Assembly: GCA_947652605.1 (NCBI GenBank)
Contig: OX393576.1
Coordinates: 64,828,966-64,892,965 of the forward strand
DNA length: 64,000 bases
DNA from: Elmis aenea
Lineage: Eukaryota; Arthropoda; Insecta; Coleoptera; Elmidae
Reading direction: 5' to 3'
Shown: positions 50,601-60,250 of the stretch, in pieces
Layout of the letters: the number at the start of each line of letters is the position of its first letter
Position numbering within the stretch: position 1 is the first letter of the stretch
The notes under the pieces: model-generated
What the model was told of the DNA's origin: nothing
The model's database searches: none
Seen by the model: only the letters and a program-made list of their open reading frames with translations
Translations under genes and position numbers: made by a program

Positions 50601-53600
50601 AACGTTGACGATTTCTTTGAGTAATAACTAATTTGTGTGTTATTCACGATAATTCAGGATAAAACAATGCACCTCCATAAATAAAAAGTATTTTGCCACT
50701 ACACATCACGAAATGGGTCACGTGCAATACTATCTTCAATACAAAAATCAACCTGCAATATATCAAAGTGGAGCAAATGACGGTAAGATCTTCTTAGACC
50801 ATAATAAATGATTCATTCTTTAGGATAAAACAGTGCACTCGCGTTGAACAATCTGATTTCTATGTAATTCACCATGAAATGGGACATGTTCAGTATTATC
50901 TTCAGTACGGCATCCAACCATACATTTTTCGTGATGGTGGTAATGATGGTAAGCAAAAAATGCTCTCTTGTTTCCTTTTCAGAACAGAAGCTTACCCCAA
51001 TTTACAGGCAATAATGCATGCATTTCTTACCGATACTCTTAGCTTCAGCTTTGCTATTTAAGTTGATCACTATTGTGATCCTCATGCTTTTCATTGTATT
51101 GATAGTTCTATAGTTTTTCACTTAGTTTGGTTATTGCTTAATTATTATAGAATAAAACAGTGCACGAGACTAAACCACGAAGATATAAATATAGCTCACC
51201 ATGAAATGGGCCATATTCAATACTACCTTCAATACAAAAACCAACCAGCGGTATATCGAGAGGGCGCTAACGACGGTAAAATTTTCAAATTATTTAAAAA
51301 AAAAATTTAATTCTTTATGCCTGCATACAATGCAGATGTCAGTCAAATAAAGTAAGTATATTAGTCGCCTACATTTTTAAATTAGTGTAAAAATAATTTT
51401 TCTGTGCATTAAGTAAAAATATTTTCTCGATAGGTTTCCATGAGGCTGTTGGTGATGTGATGGCGCTTTCCGTATCGACCACGAAACATTTAAGAAGAAT
51501 TGGTCTCATAAAATCTACTGAAGATAATGAAGAAGCAACTATTAATCATCTATATTCTGTAAGTTATGACTTTTAAGCATAAAAATTTAACTAAACTCAA
51601 TTAAATACAGCTGAAAACTAAAATGTACTCCTATTATTCATACAGGGTGGTCGCCTTTTTTGTAGCAGGGCTTTAACAGTCGATACAAAAACTCATTTCA
51701 TTAAAGCGAATATTCCATATCAACATGGGTCCATTAACGTCATTTTAAAGATACAGGGTGTTGAAATTTTCGAAAAAAGATCGATATTTTTAACCGTTTG
51801 CCAACCAGAATTTAAACCAAATTTGGTATACAGCACCACCTTACAGGTTACCACATTCAGTGAGAATGTCAAGCCCCACAAGCAACCAATGGCGGAGTTG
51901 AAGGGGTTCAGTTTTAATAAATTTTATGAAAAACTAGTACGGCCCTGTTCAAAATCACACTCGAACTGATTTTTGGGTAGAACATTTTATTCTAAACAAA
52001 AAGTGTTTGTTGACTTTTCTTTGTATCTGCCACCGTTTAGCGCGGAATTTGATTTAATAGACGCGAGTAAAATAAATCAAAGATACGAAGAAAAGCCAAG
52101 AAACACTTTTTGTTTAAAATAAAATGTTCTACCCCAAATCAAGTTTGTTTGATTTTGAGCAGGGCCGTACTAGTTTTTTATAAAATTTATTGAAACTGGA
52201 CCCCACAACTCCGCCACTGGTTGCTTGTGGGGCTTGACATTCTCACCGAATGTGGTAGCCTGTAAGGTGGTGCTGTATACCAAATTTGGTATACAAATAT
52301 TGACTGGTTGGGAAACACTTAAATATTATCGATATTTTTTCGAAAATTTCAACATTTTATATTTTTAAAATGAAGCGTTTATGGACCCATGTTGATTATG
52401 GAATATTCGCTTTAAAATGAGTTTTTGTGTCGACTGTTAAAGTCCTGCTACAAAAAAGTGGACCACCCTGTATAAAAGAAGTTCACTATCAGCTATGTAA
52501 TTATTTTGTAATATTAATCTGAAAACTAAACGAGAGAAAGTGAAAACTTCGTTATTTTGGAATTACGTTTGTTTTAAGCTACAGAATAAAATCACCCATC
52601 TGAAATAATTATTTACATCTATTAATACTGTTTAAGAACCCGTGAAATTTTGACTACATATTGAAATATGTATATGAAAAAAATATATTTTCCATAGACT
52701 TTTTTTGCTCTTCTGATTTATGTTATTTATGTTAAACATGCCCATGTGGTAAGTAATATATTACAAAAAAAAGCAATATTTACAATTGTGGTTAAATGTT
52801 GGACAACTGGCACAAGGCTTTATGTAAATAAAATTAATAAACAAGAAAAACGCTGACAAGTATGAATTACAGTTGTAGTTTAAACCAAATTGCAATTACG
52901 TAAATGCCTTGTGTCATATTTTATACCTCGAAGCACTTTATTTATACTTAAAACGTGTTTATAATTAAAAAAAAAGTTATTCTACTATTATAATTTTTGC
53001 ATAATATAAGTTTGGGTCTTTACCCTATGACACCCTATGACAATTTTAAAAATGTTTACTGGTACATTTTATAGCCATTAGTTTATATAGAAACTAAGGC
53101 ATGCCCCCAAAATGATGAGTATTGTGATATTTTGCTGTTAGCAAGAAATAAATTGTGAAAATTTTAATTAGAATAATTAAGGCAATATAAGTTGACAAAA
53201 TGGATGTAAGAACTGAATATTAATACATTTTTAATTCATACAGATTGGTCTTGATAAGATTGCATTTTTACCATTTGGATTGTTAATGGATCTTTGGAGA
53301 TGGGACATTTTCTCTGGTAAAACCACTATTGACGAATATAACTGCAAATGGTGGAAACTTCGTCATGAGTATCAGGGCATAGAACCTCCAGTAGATAGGT
53401 CTGAAGAAGATTTTGATCCTGCAGCTAAATATCATATTGTAGCCGACGTACCTTACCTAAGGTTGTCTATCAAAAATTAAGTTTTTTGAGTTTTATTAAA
53501 TAATCATCTTTACAGGTATTTCATCAGTTATGTTATCCAGTTCCAATTCCATCGAGCTCTTTGCGAGAAGGCTGGACAGTATGATGCCAACGATCCAACT

Positions 53601-53997
53601 AAACCACTACATGAGTGCGATATATACCAGAGTACCGAAGCTGGAAACGCTTTAGGGTAACGCTGTTTTTCTTTACAACATAATTTTGTGTGATACGTTT
53701 AAAATTTATTAGAAAAATGCTCCAAATGGGATCTTCTCGTCCTTGGCAAGATGCTATGGAAGTTGTTACGGGACAGCGTAACATGGACGCCAGTGGATTA
53801 TTAGAATATTTCAGACCTTTACAGAAATGGCTGGAAGCACAGAGTGATAAGCACGGATATTATGTTGGTTGGGAAGCCTCTCAGAAAGGTACATAAATAT
53901 TTTGCTTTATTTTATTACTTTAATATCTCAACCATTAAACTTTGTGTTTACAGTATGCAAGTCATCAAAGGAGCAAGATTCCAAACCTCAGCAGTGA
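47642..53997 (+). CDS. Ance: Angiotensin-converting enzyme (peptidase M2), secreted single-domain, with alternative catalytic exons
   Basis: This is a zinc dipeptidyl carboxypeptidase that removes C-terminal dipeptides from extracellular peptides. Exons read from splice sites and phase: 47642-47854, 48068-48323, 48401-48730, 48782-48879, 48939-49111, one of three 125-nt catalytic exons (50658-50782, 50824-50948 or 51151-51275), 51434-51558, 53244-53461, 53516-53656, 53713-53888, 53954-53997 (TGA). The total is 1899 nt, or 632 residues, close to insect Ance proteins of about 615. The N-terminus has a hydrophobic signal peptide (about residues 1-22). Visible hallmarks are [13 protein letters not shown] (paired Cys), HEMGH at residues 374-378, the third zinc ligand in GFHEAVGD (Glu402), and [14 protein letters not shown] with the substrate Lys/His/Tyr and chloride-site Arg. 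There is no C-terminal membrane segment, so the product is probably secreted. All joins are GT-AG and phase-consistent. The symbol is by homology; insects often have several Ance paralogs. Confidence 0.95.
49417..50590. mobile_element. hAT-like nonautonomous element in the ACE intron before the catalytic exons
   Basis: The TIRs CAGTGGCGTACGCA lie at 49425 and, inverted, end at 50582. They are flanked by 8-bp target copies TACGAGAT (49417-49424) and TACAAGAT (50583-50590), one mismatch. The 1158-bp interior is noncoding and contains a CACCCTGTATG end of another small element near 50466. It ends 75 nt before catalytic exon copy 1. Confidence 0.85.
50658..50782 (+). CDS. ACE catalytic exon, alternative copy 1
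   Basis: This is a 125-nt exon (1 + 41 codons + 1) between an AG acceptor at 50656-50657 and a gtaag donor at 50783. It encodes IKQCT, then [10 protein letters not shown], then [13 protein letters not shown], then [14 protein letters not shown]. Zinc ligands and catalytic Glu are intact. In human testis ACE numbering, counted from HEMGH (383-387), this copy has Tyr at 377, Thr at 380 and Ser at 403, the most divergent set of the three. A 1158-bp hAT-like element ends 75 nt upstream. Use is inferred from the intact frame and splice sites; no transcript evidence is available. Confidence 0.85.
50824..50948 (+). CDS. ACE catalytic exon, alternative copy 2
   Basis: This is a 125-nt exon in the same phase as copies 1 and 3, with AG at 50822-50823 and gtaag at 50949. 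It encodes [28 protein letters not shown], then [14 protein letters not shown]. The catalytic motif is intact. In human testis ACE numbering it has Asp377, Val380 and Asp403. The segment after QYYLQY differs most from the other copies (Gly-Ile for Lys-Asn, Tyr for Ala, Gly-Gly for Gly-Ala). It starts only 41 nt after copy 1 ends. The frame stays open through the following donor to a stop at 51059-51061, which is probably incidental. Confidence 0.87.
51151..51275 (+). CDS. ACE catalytic exon, alternative copy 3 (most canonical)
   Basis: This is a 125-nt exon between AG at 51149-51150 and a gtaaa donor at 51276. It encodes [28 protein letters not shown], then [14 protein letters not shown]. Glu-Asp at positions 376-377 and Arg-Glu at 402-403 (human testis ACE numbering) match the vertebrate C-domain pattern, so this copy looks most like the ancestral exon. 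The next shared exon starts at 51434, after a 158-nt intron, and supplies the HEA zinc-ligand motif. Confidence 0.9.
51641..52472. mobile_element. Long-TIR foldback element, copy 2, in an ACE intron
   Basis: The ends are TACAGGGTGGTC and, inverted, GGACCACCCTGTA. The arms share TTGTAGCAGG, GTCGACTGTTAAAG and AATATTCG blocks. It is homologous to 34171-35236 and lies in the intron 51559-53243. It is noncoding. Confidence 0.8.
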
Positions 53998-54133
53998 CGG
54001 TTTTAAACAAGAATAATCTACGAACTATTTTCGTATATTATAATTTATATTAATATTCTATACATTAACGTAATCGACTGATATGATCACTAATATTATT
54101 AATTATACATTTTACAACAAAAGTGATTGTAGT

Positions 54134-54139
54134 AATAAA
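54134..54139 (+). terminator. Polyadenylation signal AATAAA of the ACE gene
   Basis: A canonical AATAAA lies 137 nt after the ACE stop codon, in an AT-rich 3' UTR. Confidence 0.6.
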
Positions 54140-54325
54140 CGAACAAAAGAGTAAAATTCTGTGTCTGTATTAATATTCTGGGGTAGTTAAAATTTGAAAC
54201 AATGGTTTTCAGAAATTCGGATGTTTCTGTAGCCATTCGAAATATTTGTTTTAATTGTTTTTTGTATTTAATTTAAAGTATAACTTGTAAAACATAACCC
54301 TTTCTTAGGAAAGAATCGAAAACAA

Positions 54326-54764
54326 GTGTTTTTCTACGACCAATAATGTAAATGACTCTTAACGTACCGTACCGTGCATGCATAGTAAGTAAGTCCTTAC
54401 GCACGGTAAGCAAAAAGCACAGTTTTTTAAAGTAATGATCAAAGCAGACTCACGCCAAACACTTCCTGCATGCCTAGTAAGTGAGTTATAACGCACGGTA
54501 AGCAAAACGCACACTTGTCTAGAAATGTCAAAATAGGTTTACGTCAAAATTGATAAGGCAATTTAATTACATGTGTTGGTATATTAGCCAAAAAGCCGTT
54601 AAAATCGTAGGTATAATGTGATCGTAGAAAAAGTAAGCTACATAACACGAGTTGTAAAGCAATTACGCGCTCGTGGAAATACGCACTCGCCGCTACGCGG
54701 CTCCGTGTATAACTTTTCCACTCGTGCGTAATATTCTTCTTACAACTCTTGTTGTGTAATATAC
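54326..54764 (-). repeat. Dispersed repeat, copy 2
   Basis: Reverse-complement counterpart of 16659-17064 (GCTACATAACACGAGTTG, CCGCTACGCGGCTCCGTG), located just past the ACE 3' end. Confidence 0.8.
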
Positions 54765-55479
54765 TAATTTATACCTTAAAAAATACTTATTCAGAAAATT
54801 GATAATATTCAAACTAAAAACGTTGGCTTAAAACTGCAAACACATGTTATTTAAACCTTAAATTATTCAATCTCGGTTCAAATATTGACTCAAAATTTTT
54901 GTAAATAATTGAAAAATTTTAAATCTTTTGCAATTTTTTCGAAAAATGAAATCGATTGCTTTAAAATTTTAATGCCATTAGCACTCTAAACAACAATTAT
55001 TTATTCACGGTGCAAAGGCACTTGTTCGGAGAACGATTTTTAAAAATATAGCTAATACAGATAGCCTAAATTTCACCTCTGAATAAATTATTCACCCTCA
55101 AATAATTTAAAGTACTGTGAAAAATTTATCACAATTTGAAAAAATATTGAGACTGAATTCAAACCATCATTTGGTATATTCCCCTTGTACTTATTTATCT
55201 TGGAACAAGGAGCAAACCAACGGGCCCAAAAGATGTAACATAGACTATAGACAATGTAAATAAAAGTTTTTGGCCGAAATTACATTATTTTGTATAGTAG
55301 CTAATGCAAGTTACTAAATTAAGTAAGGGAATTTGCAACTTGTAGACAATTTTGTTTAGTATTTGCGCAAGCAAACAATTAACTGTCTTTTTGAGTAAAG
55401 TAAATAGAAATCATTACTATTTACTTGAAGACGATTTTTCATTTTTTGTCATTTCTAAACAATTTCACTAAATTGGGTA
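54765..55479. other. AT-rich stretch without recognised gene
   Basis: Nothing coding or structured was recognised. Confidence 0.4.
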
Positions 55480-56455
55480 TAGAGATTTTTATTTTTGATT
55501 TCTCAAAAATTTTGATTCTTGATAAAAGTAGGTGCATGGTCTAAAACTAATTTTAAGATAAAAAAAAGTGCCCTTATTGTAAGAGATACAAAAACAATGT
55601 ATAGGAAAAAGTTATTTAGAATCTCAAAATAAAGCTAGATTTGAATTTTGACGGTCAAATTCTAATTTTTATTTTTTAAGAAATTTTAACATTTAAAAAG
55701 TTGCAACAAATGGAAAGGTTTTTTATTAACCATTTCTCAGAAAATTATATTCTTGATAAAAGTTGGTGCATAGCCTAAAACTAATTTTAAGATGAAAAAA
55801 AGTTTAATAAAAAGTCATAGGACACTAGATTTTGGCGATTTTTTAAAAATTCGCAAAAGTGGTGCTTAAAATTTTTAATTAAATAAAAATTGGAATTTGA
55901 CTGTCAAAATTTAAACAAGCCTTATTTGAGATTCTAAATAAATTTTTCCTATAAAATGTTTTTGTATCTCTTAAAATAAGGGCACTATACTCTTGCGAAT
56001 GTTTCAAAAATCGCTAAAATCTAGTGTTCTATAACTTTTTATTGAATTTGTTTTCTCTTAAAATAAGTCTTAGATTGTGCCCAACTTTTATAAAGAATAA
56101 AATTTTCTGAGAAATCAATATTAAAAAGTTTTCCATTTGTTGTAGACTTTTTGAATGTTAATATTTCTTAAAAACTAAAAATTGGAATTTGACCTTATTT
56201 AGCCTTATTTTGAGATTCTAAATAACTTTTTCCTATACAATGTTTTTGTATCTCTTAAAATAAGAGCACTTTACTCTTGGGAATATTTCAAAAATCGTTA
56301 AAATCTAGTGTCCTATGACTTTTTATTGAACTTTTTTTCCTTTTAAAATTGGTCTTAAGATTATGCCCAACTTTTATAAAGAATAAAATTTTCTGAGAAA
56401 TCAATAATAAAATGTTTTCCCATTTGTTGCAGACTTTTTGAATGACGCTGTATAT
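55480..56455. mobile_element. Repeat-rich element ending TTTTTGAATGACGCTGTA
   Basis: Direct and inverted copies of an approximately 200-bp block (CTCTTAAAATAAGGGCAC, GATTCTTGATAAAAGT, AAAATTTTCTGAGAAATC) fill the region. Its right terminus, AAAAGT...CATTCAAAAAGT family TACAGCGTCATTC in reverse, also occurs at about 62609. The left terminus was not resolved. Confidence 0.55.
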
Positions 56456-57282
56456 GCAGTACGTAGTAATTATTATTAATTATAGGCGTCACTAAGGTTA
56501 ACATGAGAAACTATTGAATCTGCTGCACATCTAATAAACTTTCTTTATTGCTACAATGTTACATAATTACTGGGAATTACTTATCGCTCAACATCTTCCA
56601 TAAGCCGTGCGAACTATATTTATAAGAAAAATAAGCAGTTCATATTTCACCAATGTTTATTACAGTTAACAATATAACAATTAAAAATCAGCGAAGCTTT
56701 TTTTAAATATATTGGCAACGAATTTTCCAAAAACAATCTGTTTATTTAGTCGATTAGTTTTAAATCTTCTATTTTTGTATTTCCAACAATCTAATAAAAA
56801 AATAACATCAAAGCAAATTTTAAACGCTGTTGTGATAAGAAATCTGTGCTATACTTAAAATCATGGATTTTAAAAAGAGGTGCGCGCATTGTCCCGGAGT
56901 AAAAAGTAGAAAACGTTAATTGTTGTACTCATTGTACGTGACAAGTAATCGATTATTCAGTAACTAATTACAGTAACCTTCATCATCTGAAAATACTTTA
57001 CAAAATATAACCAAAGAAACAATACATCTCATTACATTACACATGGTCGCATGCAAATAATGTAAGGTTAGTCGTTTAAATTGGCTATTCCGTGGAAAAT
57101 GCAATGATTAATACTCGAGTCACATATATGACAAATTAAGCAAATTGTTATAACGTGTAATTGTTTGGAAAATAAATGATTCGTCTTACATAAACGAACA
57201 GCAACATTGTGTGGACATTAGGGATATTCAGTTGATTTGGGGTGAAATATAAAAGTGAATAGTGGTAAGCAGGGCCTTTCAG
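56456..57282. other. AT-rich stretch without recognised gene
   Basis: No gene recognised. Confidence 0.4.
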
Positions 57283-57905
57283 AGTCTTTATATTTTCCAA
57301 AAATATTAAATACACCCTAAGCAATGCATTTCCACCTTTAGTTCGTCCAAAAACGGCCTAAAACTATTTTTTACAGCTTCTCAAAGTTTTTAAAAAAGTT
57401 TGTAAGACTATAACCTTGCAAATTAATTCAGAAAAAAATCGATTGTTTTGAGATGGTCTTTATATTTTCCAAAAATATTAAAAACACCCTAAGCAATACA
57501 TTTCCACCTTTGGTTCGTTCAAAAACGGCCTAAAACAATTTTTACAATTTCTCAAAGTTTTTAAAAAAGTTTTAAGACTATATCCTTGCAAATTCATTCA
57601 GAAAAAAATCGATTGTTTTTGGATAGTCTTCATTTTTTCTGAAAAGGTCAAAGATACCCCAAAAAAATATATTTCCACCTTTGGTTCGTTCAGAAACTGC
57701 CAAAAACCATTTTTTACAGCCCATAAAGTTTTGAAAAAGTTCCAAGACCTTGCAAATTTTTTTTTTCAGGAAAAATCAATTGTTTCTGGATGGTCTTTGT
57801 ATTTTCTGAAAATGTTTAAGATACCCTAAACCTAAGCAATGCATTTCATCCTTTAGTTTTATTTAAAACTGCCTAAAACAAATCTTTTACAGCTCTTCAA
57901 ATTTA
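57283..57905. repeat. 170-bp tandem repeat, about 3.6 copies
   Basis: Units start GTCTTTATATTTTCCAAAAA at 57283 and in related form at 57456, 57626 and 57793 (periods 173, 170, 167). Shared blocks are TTTCCACCTTTRGTTCGT and AATCGATTGTTTT. Later copies diverge progressively. Confidence 0.85.
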
Positions 57906-59510
57906 CCTTGTTTCACCAGTTTACCCGGTACCCTAACTTAATAACATTTTTAGTCCTTAACAAGAAAACTGTTGACGAAAGAACGGGACTTTATTTTTAA
58001 ATAAATATTTTTTAGCAGTCAAAACCTGTGAACGAGACGCATCTACAAGAAAAGATTCTCTAACGATAATAAGATGTTATTGTAACTAAACTTGTTCGTA
58101 ATAATTTTGATTTTAAATTAAGCTGTGAACAGACAAGTTTGTGACAATAATAGGATCATCTAAGCGATATATGAATCAGATTAAAGCGCACTTCCTACTT
58201 CGTGCCTCATTACCTTGAGCGATCTATACATGACAATCCACTTAAAGTTGTTTAAGCATCCAATGAAATATATTTTAAAATTAAACCTTTTTTGCCTATC
58301 GTATACAACAAAAATACTCGTATTTAGAGAAAAAAAGTGATTGATTGATTAAGTAGTTTATTTCTCATATAACTTTAACGTCACTAAACTCATTGTCGTT
58401 CATGAATATAATACAACTATTTGAAACAGAATTGGGTATTGAATAAAGGACAAGAGAATAGATTACAGGCTGGAAAAATACGGTACTTAAGAAAGGTGGT
58501 AGGGATAGGAAGAGTAGATAAATAAAGAAATGAACACATAAGAGGAAAACTTAAAATGAAGTCACTGAAAAGTAAAATAGAGGAAAAGAAATTAAAGTGG
58601 TAAAAATATGAATAACTACTAATACATCTTTTCTGACATCAAGTTAAACACAGTAAAATAGAAGAAGAAATGAATAGGAAATTCCTCGTAGCAAAACAAA
58701 TAATTTAAGCTCCATTTAAATCTTGAAATAAAAATATTGACCCTGAGTCAGTCAGTCCTTCGTCCATTTAAACATTCTGCAGAATTCCAGCAATCTTCGC
58801 TCTATTAATAGTCCAACGATGTGTTATTATGTTAATAATGTAAATATGTTATTCTTGATACAATTTTAAAAAATGCGCTTATATAAGGATCGTGTGATGA
58901 TATAAATTACTGTGATGGAGAATTCAATTATATGCATATTTGTGGTTATATTTTGCACAACTTCATGCATTGTGACTTATGTCGACTGTTAAACAATTTT
59001 TTTACAAAGTAGCTTTGTGAAGAATTCCACATCACTCACGCTTCATTAGATTATGTTATGTAAGACTTAGAAACAATGATAATAACGCATTTCTTACGCT
59101 TGTCTGCTTTACACAGAATGTTTATAAGATATAAGCGCACTACATAAAGCTTTTTTTAGATAAATAATCATACAAGGATCAGCTATGTAATTTTTTTTTA
59201 AAGAAATTTTGGGTAAAATAATAATATAAATTGACAACAAGGACAAGCAAATAAGCACATCGTTTATTTGGAATCCACCACACGTCATATTTCATTGAAG
59301 TAAGATGTTAGTCATGCAAAAGTGTAATCAACGTTACTAACTTGCTAAATAATTATCATCAGCCTCTTGCGAAAAGCTTCGACAGTCTGCATAACATTTT
59401 CTAAATCGGGAAAGTATGTATATAGTTTTAGCTGTGCTCCCTTAGGGAAAACTTCTTAAAGTTTTTAACTCAACACTAAAATTCGCCGTCAGATACCTAA
59501 AAAAATATGT
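57906..59510. other. AT-rich stretch without recognised gene
   Basis: No credible coding sequence. Part of 58440-58700 has a purine-rich, LINE-3'-end-like look (for example a string reminiscent of RRKLKMKSLKSKIEEKKLKW on the plus strand), but it is too decayed to classify. Confidence 0.4.
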
Positions 59511-60250
59511 AGGGGAGACTGTTGTACCTTGAGCGTAGTGTACCTTGGAACATTTGCGGATTCTAAATAGTGCTGGCACTTAGCTGGCTAAATCCATCAT
59601 CATGATATGGAATGACGCTAGGTGTCTTTGACATAAGATCTGTCTTGTTTGGCTCGAAAGCGCGCGTTGTGTTGATGAAACCGTTTTTGAAGTATCACAA
59701 GTAAATATTTCGTGTGTTGTTAATCAATTTTTTAACCGAAAACAAAGTTGTGTTTGACGATATCATCATTGACAGTGTGTTGCTGATCTTGTGTTGAGTA
59801 GATTCATGTACTGTAGTTAATGTTTTATTCTAACCTCTAGATTAGGCCGACATGTTTATTTATTTTCACTCCCTCTTGTACCTTGGAACACACAACATCA
59901 TGTACCATTGAACATCCCTTTTTTGTTTTTTTTTGTGACAGATCGCTATGCCAAGAAGTAAGAGTGGCGTTAAGAGGGTCCAAATTGATCCAGATGCTAT
60001 AAGAAAAGCTGTAGAAGCAGTTTTGACTGTTCCCGGAAGAAAAATATCTGTTAGAGAAGCCTACAAAGTGTAAAATGTTAAATTGGCTACTTTGTCAAGA
60101 CACATTTCGCAATTCCGGAATATTATTCTTTGTAAAACTGAAAACTGTATTTTCAATTATTTTTTATAGCCATTTCCCCCTGTGTTCCAAAGTACAAGAG
60201 GGTGTGTGCCATAGTACATGACCATGTTGTACCATAGAAATCTCATCTCA
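59511..60250 (+). mobile_element. Pogo-like element remnant with GTTGTACC ends
   Basis: GAGACTGTTGTACCTTG at the left is matched loosely by an inverted TGTTGTACCATAGAAATCTC at the right. GTACCWTGGAAC-like motifs recur inside. It carries the transposase start at 59948-60118. Boundaries are approximate. Confidence 0.5.
59948..60118 (+). pseudogene. N-terminal fragment of a pogo/Tigger-type transposase (psq-like HTH)
   Basis: The ATG at 59948 opens a 41-codon frame, MPRSKSGVKRVQIDPDAIRK followed by AVEAVLT and GRKISVREAYKV. It stops at 60071-60073, and the same frame continues NVKLATLSRHISQFR. This is the pipsqueak/CENP-B-like helix-turn-helix that begins many pogo-type DDE transposases, which bind the element ends. 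The rest of the protein is absent and the stop is within the domain. Confidence 0.65.

Noticed and set aside
50949..50982. Strong-looking acceptor (TTTCCTTTTCAG) shortly after copy 2
   Set aside because: It would define a 34-nt intron and a following segment with no ACE similarity, so it is probably a decoy.
50824..51061. Read-through of ACE copy 2 into its intron as an alternative C-terminus
   Set aside because: The open frame is only about 37 codons past the donor, has no family resemblance and no clear poly(A) signal at its end. It is likely chance.
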